Assembly (NCBI GenBank): GCA_003313425.1
Contig: NHZP01000001.1
Span: forward strand, 1,116,001 to 1,180,000
Direction of reading: 5' to 3'
Length of the DNA: 64,000 bases
Source of the DNA: Pseudopyrenochaeta lycopersici
Taxonomy: Eukaryota > Ascomycota > Dothideomycetes > Pleosporales > Pseudopyrenochaetaceae
In this document: piece after piece, positions 58,911-64,000 of the stretch
Layout of the letters: each line of letters starts with the position of its first letter
Numbering within the stretch: position 1 is the first letter of the stretch
The notes under the pieces: generated by a model
Database searches by the model: none
What the model was told of the DNA's origin: nothing
What the model saw: only the letters and a program-made list of their open reading frames with translations
Made by a program: the position numbers and the translations under genes

Positions 58911-61205
58911 GCTTACAATGCATATGATTCTTTTTGTTCGCATGGTGCATGCAGACGTCTGCTGTTCAGTGCAGCGAGCTCAGCCTTTGCATAATGCGTA
59001 GAGACCTGACCGAACATGTTGTACACACTTTCACCACTATTGGGTCGAAGTCTCGCCGTTGTCTTCGCTGGAAAAGCTATGCGAAGCTGTGCTGGTCACT
59101 AAGACGCTAGCCTGCTGCTCGCTGCCCCTCAACACCATACGGCCATCGCCACCACGGACCAACTCTGCTGGCGTCTTCTGGCGGCTTATCCCTTTGTCTG
59201 TTTCGTCAACGAGCGCAAGCTTGCATAAGCCGGCAGGGTCACGGCAGGGCTATACCATGGCTTGCACACCCACCTAACGTTTCACGAGACTTTCCAGTTG
59301 CCGCTTTCCGTAGGGCATACTGATTCATTACATTACATTTCAATCCTTGTCATCGTAGTCATGTTCGGTCAGAGAAGAAGTGCGTCAATATCGCTGGTTG
59401 CAGCTTCTTCGGAAAATTTGGATGGCTTGGGGGGCCGGCAAGGGAATTAAAGTGCGGGACCGAATGTCCAACGCAGTGAGGCGCCATCAGATGACCTTGA
59501 ACGAGCGACCCAGGAATCGTCCCGCCTGGGTCCGTGGTGTTCCACCTAAAACAAATTCTGGACGCCAGGAACTGGTTGAGCCACACTTCGGTTCCTGACC
59601 ATGCCGTCAGCTCTCAGACATTGACTACCGGCCTGAAGGATTTTCACTGCCCAGCGCCTACGCTTCACGCTGGCAGAGTGCCATCGGGTCTTTTCGCTTC
59701 ATTTTGCACCTGTCTAGCCTTCGCTCCGGCGTGGAGAGCAAAATTTGCGGTGTTGAAGCCCGGGTGAAGCGCAGGTGCTAGTCGTTCGCTTCCGCAAGGT
59801 ACAAAGGTACAAGACCATTTCTGTGGACCATGTTCGAGTCCCCTTGCATCGGCGCTTGCCCACGCTCTTAGCTTGCAGCGACCAGACGCGTCAACCAATT
59901 GCTTCGGCAGGAGATGGTCAGCTTCGCCTTTGAAGGCAGCGCCATGCTCGCCTGCTTACAACCGTTTTCAAACAGACTCGCGTCTCTCCTGTTGGGACTG
60001 GGCGATGGTCCCGCTCTTAGCAACGTCAGCCAACATGTACAGGCTGGTGATATGTGAAACGCAGCCGTGGGAGGTATGGTTTCGTTGCCATTAGTTGAAG
60101 TGAGCACGCTTCGCGTCCCCGCCACAGCACCGTCTTGGGAAGGCGGCCATGTTTGGGCACTCCAACGCTGCAAGGTATGTGCTATCGCCGTTATTAGCAT
60201 GCCGGATTGCAGACAGTGGTGCCCAGCCCCGCCTGCACGAGACCGTCGTACTCCCTGGCACAAGGGCCTGCAGAACTGGCCGATTACTCGGACTCGGATG
60301 AGTATTGCTCATCAGGGCTTGTTCAGTGGAGTCTGACAGGTGGGTAGGCAGTGGCAGTAAGCTCAGCTGGGCCTCTGGACTCAGGGTAGCCAAGCCAAGG
60401 CTCGTTAAGTTCAAGGATCTGCAAGCAGATGGTCTCTGTTGCAGGGTGGATCGGACTCTAACCCCAGCCTTCTGCCAGGCCGTCTTTCAGGGCGCACCAC
60501 AAAGCCGCTAGGATTCCATCCGTGCCTTACCAACCCCTCGTCGCATGCACTTGCAACGCAATCGTGAGCGCGATTCCACTCCCGCTATCCTGCATCGACA
60601 CCTGCTGTCTGGCTTCAACGGCCTGGTACTGTCTAGCTGCATCCCAAGAGCCGCATTCTGCCGCGCCTGCTCGAGCCTTTGTGCATACCGAGTCCGCCGC
60701 AGAGAGGGGCTAACCTCCCCGCCACCTAAGGCACACGTCTGCGCCTTATCATCGCTGCCAAAGTCCGAGCATCCGTCACCTCTCAACCACCACCACTAGT
60801 GCACGCTGCGACGGTCAGGCACCATTATCGACTTGCGCCACACAGCTGCCCTCGACTTACCTCACCAGCATTCTTTGTCTGTTCCCTTCGCTGGGTGCGT
60901 CCGGATGTTGTTGCAACGCCGCCCTCTATTCGTCATCATATCCGTTTCAGCCTTCTTACAACCGCTTCAAGCAAGGAACCACCCGCCGTATCAACCTGAG
61001 TGCGCTTGGTCGAGGTAGCCAGTCTGGGGACCTGTGCCTGTACTAACCCTCAGGTACCGCCTCACGTGGGCTGCTGAAACACTCTGCTGTCGTGCCAGTC
61101 GTAGGAGATACGCGCTCTCCATAGCCCCAACCTGCGCCTCGTCCATTGCAGAACAAACAGCAAGAGAAGGACAGCTTTTCCTTGCGCCTACCTGCTTCTC
61201 CCATC
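58911..61205. other. Long region before the zinc-finger gene, probably including its leader
   Basis: About 2.3 kb with overlapping frames up to about 130 codons on both strands and no recognisable protein. The last several hundred bases are pyrimidine-rich, consistent with a long 5' leader for the regulator that follows. A GTTCGAGTCC near 59825 resembles a tRNA B box but lacks a cloverleaf. Confidence 0.45.
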
Positions 61206-63459
61206 ATGTCGACTTTTCAAGCAGTCAACACCACCCTGACTGTGCCGGACCCGTTGCCAGGGCGCCCGGGTGACGAGGCAACGCCTACCACGCCGCGGCC
61301 GAACAGCCGCTTCTTCTCCGAGTCGAAGGCTGCAGAAGACGTTCGCGCTGAAGATCCCTCAGCAAAGACGCCCACCCGCAATAGCTTCGCAGTTGGCCTT
61401 GCCGGCCAACGACCTCTGCCATCGTCACCCTTCACACCCTCCCGCGAACTGAGCGAGACACCTTCGAACAAAAGTGATATGAGCAGAGAGGACTCGCATC
61501 GATCAACACAGTCTATCGCCTCTCAACAAGACGTGCAGATGGGTGACGGCGATGAAGATGACAAAGACGGCTCAGACAACGAGAGCGTCAATAGTGATAC
61601 GAACAGACCTTCAAAGAAGAAGAAGGGACAACGCTTCTTCTGCACCGAGTTCCCGCCCTGCAATCTGAGCTTTACGAGAAGCGAGCATCTAGCGAGGCAC
61701 ATTCGGTAAGTCTGGTGTTGTTCACTGTACTCTAAAGCTAACACCCTACAGTAAACACACTGGTGAACGACCCTTTCAGTGCCACTGCTCTCGACGATTC
61801 TCTCGACTCGACAACCTCCGGCAGCATGCGCAGACCGTTCACGTCAACGAAGACATCCCCTCTGAATCGCTGGCCGCAACGGGCACCAGGTTTCAGAGGC
61901 AGATACGGACCGATCGCGTGAGACCGCCAGGAAATCGTTCTCGGGCCAATACGTTAGGCAGCACAGGGGGCCACAGTAGAGGCCACAGCAGAAACTTGTC
62001 GACATCCAGCATAACCTCTACCATCTCAAGCATGAGTGTGGCGCAGTCTCCGGATATACGGCGTCGGCCCCCACCTCTCGCCATGGCCAGCGATAGTGGA
62101 GCAAGTGCCCGAGCGCGCCTCTCGCTCAACACCATTGACGCATACAACCCGCCATTAATGGGTAGTCCCGGGCCGCAAATCGTTGACTATGATGTACAGT
62201 CTAATGCGCCTACTACCCCAACTTCTGCCACATTCTCCACAGCTACTGGCAGCCCCGCCCGTTTCGGATCTGCTATGCAGTCTCCCATATCCTCGTCTAG
62301 GCCAATTTCTTGGGCTGGGCCACCGCCTCCAGGCCGTCGCTTATCTACCGGCAATCCGTTTTCGGGGCCACCGGGACAAGCCCCCCCTCCTTACATGACT
62401 CCTTTACAGTCCTCTACCGCCTCCACGTTCTCAAGTCAAAGCAGCGTATATGCCAGTCCTACAGTATCACACTTTCCAGAATCCAGAATAGAGTCCAACG
62501 CAGACTCGGACTGGAGAAGACGCACATGGCACCCAGGAACATACACTGGTCCTCGGCCAGCAACAAGTGGACTCGGATATCACCAGACTCCCGATGCTCT
62601 GCGACCATCATACACCTCCCAGCCGGCAGCTTCACAAACAACAAGACTACCTGGCATCGAAAGCTTCGATTATGCACCCCCTCCACCTACTCTTCCCCGA
62701 CGGCAGCCAAGTCCGATGCAGATTGATGCTCCAGCTCGCCCTCTCACGTACCATGCTCCAATTGAGCATGTACCAAACAGAGGCCACGAGAAGCGCACAA
62801 GTATCTCTTGGGACATCGACCGCCTGAAGATTGCAAGCCCCAACCCTCCGCGAGAGCAGTGGAGCCAGTACCCAGGTAGTGCTGGACAACCGAGTGCTGG
62901 GAGACCGACCACGGCCCCGCACGGTTACTTCAGCCAGCGGCAGCCGGCAAACGTCCCTCAGCCAATACAGGTCCCCACGATAGGATCCCCTAGAACATCA
63001 CAAGACCAGCCCGTGACGCCCCGTAAAAACAAGAGACAAGCTTGGTACAACGGACCTCTTGCTCAACCGCATCAGGTCCTACAACGCACATCTCCCGAGG
63101 ATTCAAGTAGCAGTGAGGGTGTTCCGACTCCTGGTACCATGGCGGAGCACCATCCCGCTATTATGCACAGTAATGGCTTTGTAGAGGCCACAGCTCCTGG
63201 TGTCCCTGTTGACGAGTACAAAACAAACCCACAGGCATCCATTATGGACAGACCTCACCCGCTGAACTCCCCACCATATCAACCTTACCATAGCCACAGC
63301 TTATCAAGTTCAAGTTACCGTCCACAACGCGAACCGGAAAGAGGACCGGTTACGTTTGGACAGCCGTTGCCTCAAACCGGAGCCAATGATATGAGACGAT
63401 TAGAGGCGCTTGTAGCTGTTGCCACTGGCGAACAACAAGCTGTCGAAAATCGCTCTTAG
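61206..63459 (+). CDS. C2H2 zinc-finger transcription factor
   Basis: Two exons, 61206-61705 and 61752-63459 (donor GTAAGT, acceptor CTACAG), give 735 aa. Residues 1-140 are Ser/Thr/Pro-rich, then acidic ([14 protein letters not shown]), then a basic KKKKG cluster that probably serves as nuclear signal. Two C2H2 fingers occupy about 145-200: [24 protein letters not shown] and [20 protein letters not shown]; the splice site falls in the linker (HIR|KHTGERP). The finger pair resembles the yeast Usv1/Rgm1/Com2 and S. pombe Rsv2 group of stress and nutrient regulators. The remaining about 530 residues are disordered and Pro/Ser/Gln-rich, as in activation regions. The ATG at 61206 is the first in frame; the codons before it lack ATG. 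Target genes cannot be inferred. Confidence 0.88.
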
Positions 63460-64000
63460 AAATCTATTGAAGCAACCGCACGGTATCACTTACCAACAGC
63501 ATCATACCTTCATATATCCTAAACTCTAGCCACCACTCTTTTCTGACTCGCCGCTCACGCATACGACGTTACGACTATGAACTACATCACGAATCTTCTT
63601 GAGTTTAACGCCACGCTATACATTGATTTGGTTCAGTACCACACGACTTTTGTTTTCGCCGATGGTGAGGGCTCCTATTGTCGCTTTCGATGATACCCAT
63701 CAGAGCTCCTGCTCAACTTCCTCGACATACCCCCAAACCAGCATTTGTTATTATTGTGACGCGATCGTTTCCTGCATGCGCATGCTTTGGTGTGAGGCTA
63801 CTGCTTTCACTTGATGATTTAGGGTATATACCAAATCGTGTATGACAGCGGGAGTTTTGAATATTGGCTACGACGCCTTTCTGTTATCATGTCTTTCTAT
63901 TTCTTGTGTTGCGAGCACGCTCTGCGATGGATTGGATGCCATGGTTGCTTTTTGAGAGGAAATGAAAGAGGGTGGGATTGCTACTGGTTGGGGGCTGTTC
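63460..64000. other. Right-edge region, 3' UTR of the zinc-finger gene
   Basis: 541 bp with no supported gene; probably the 3' UTR and flank of the transcription factor gene. Confidence 0.4.

Noticed and set aside
59815..59850. Possible tRNA B box (GTTCGAGTCC)
   Set aside because: Flanking bases do not form a T stem and there is no A box or acceptor stem at the right distance.

Overview
The window is nuclear DNA from a filamentous ascomycete (Pezizomycotina). Genes carry short GT-AG introns (about 46-150 nt, GTAAGT/GTATGT-like donors, several CTAAC branch sites). The gene set includes a Group X hybrid histidine kinase, a Pil1/Lsp1 eisosome protein, a large-subunit secreted catalase and allantoicase. 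Several proteins feel most like Dothideomycetes/Pleosporales, but that placement is inference. All exon joins were made by eye from reading frame, splice consensus and family knowledge; no search was run.

Layout. 1-7 kb: a gene-free left edge, CFT2/CPSF100 (mRNA 3'-end processing) and a mitochondrial Mtf2-like protein with a suspicious frame break near its 3' end. 7-15.6 kb: the N-recognin E3 ligase UBR1 (minus), a five-exon QCR9 (complex III subunit), then PYM (exon-junction-complex recycling) diverging from QCR9. 16-20 kb: a secreted cysteine-rich protein of unknown function beside about 2.5 kb without genes. 20-26.5 kb: a membrane-anchored MOSC protein, allantoicase and an ankyrin-DIL protein. 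27-37 kb: a 2344-aa hybrid histidine kinase (pseudokinase, AAA ATPase, GAF, kinase, receiver) and a coiled-coil protein. 37-48 kb: sparse; a possible small Cys-rich ORF, an F-box protein, a stand-alone cytochrome b5, two orphan proteins and an alpha/beta hydrolase. 48-54.5 kb: secreted catalase and the eisosome BAR-type protein. 55-64 kb: SEC24 (COPII coat), an intron-containing tRNA-Cys(GCA), a long leader or intergenic stretch, and a C2H2 zinc-finger regulator.

Most genes are independent housekeeping or signalling units. There is no biosynthetic cluster, no recognisable transposon, no rRNA and no CRISPR-like array. Loose themes are mitochondrial function (Mtf2-like, QCR9, possibly MOSC) and redox or stress handling (hybrid kinase, catalase, cytochrome b5, MOSC). 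I did not find a convincing new multi-gene system. The observations most worth checking are the frame break in the Mtf2-like gene, the fragmented QCR9 with a GC-AG intron, an apparent start codon split by an intron in the eisosome gene, and the unassigned C-terminal domain of the secreted Cys-rich protein.
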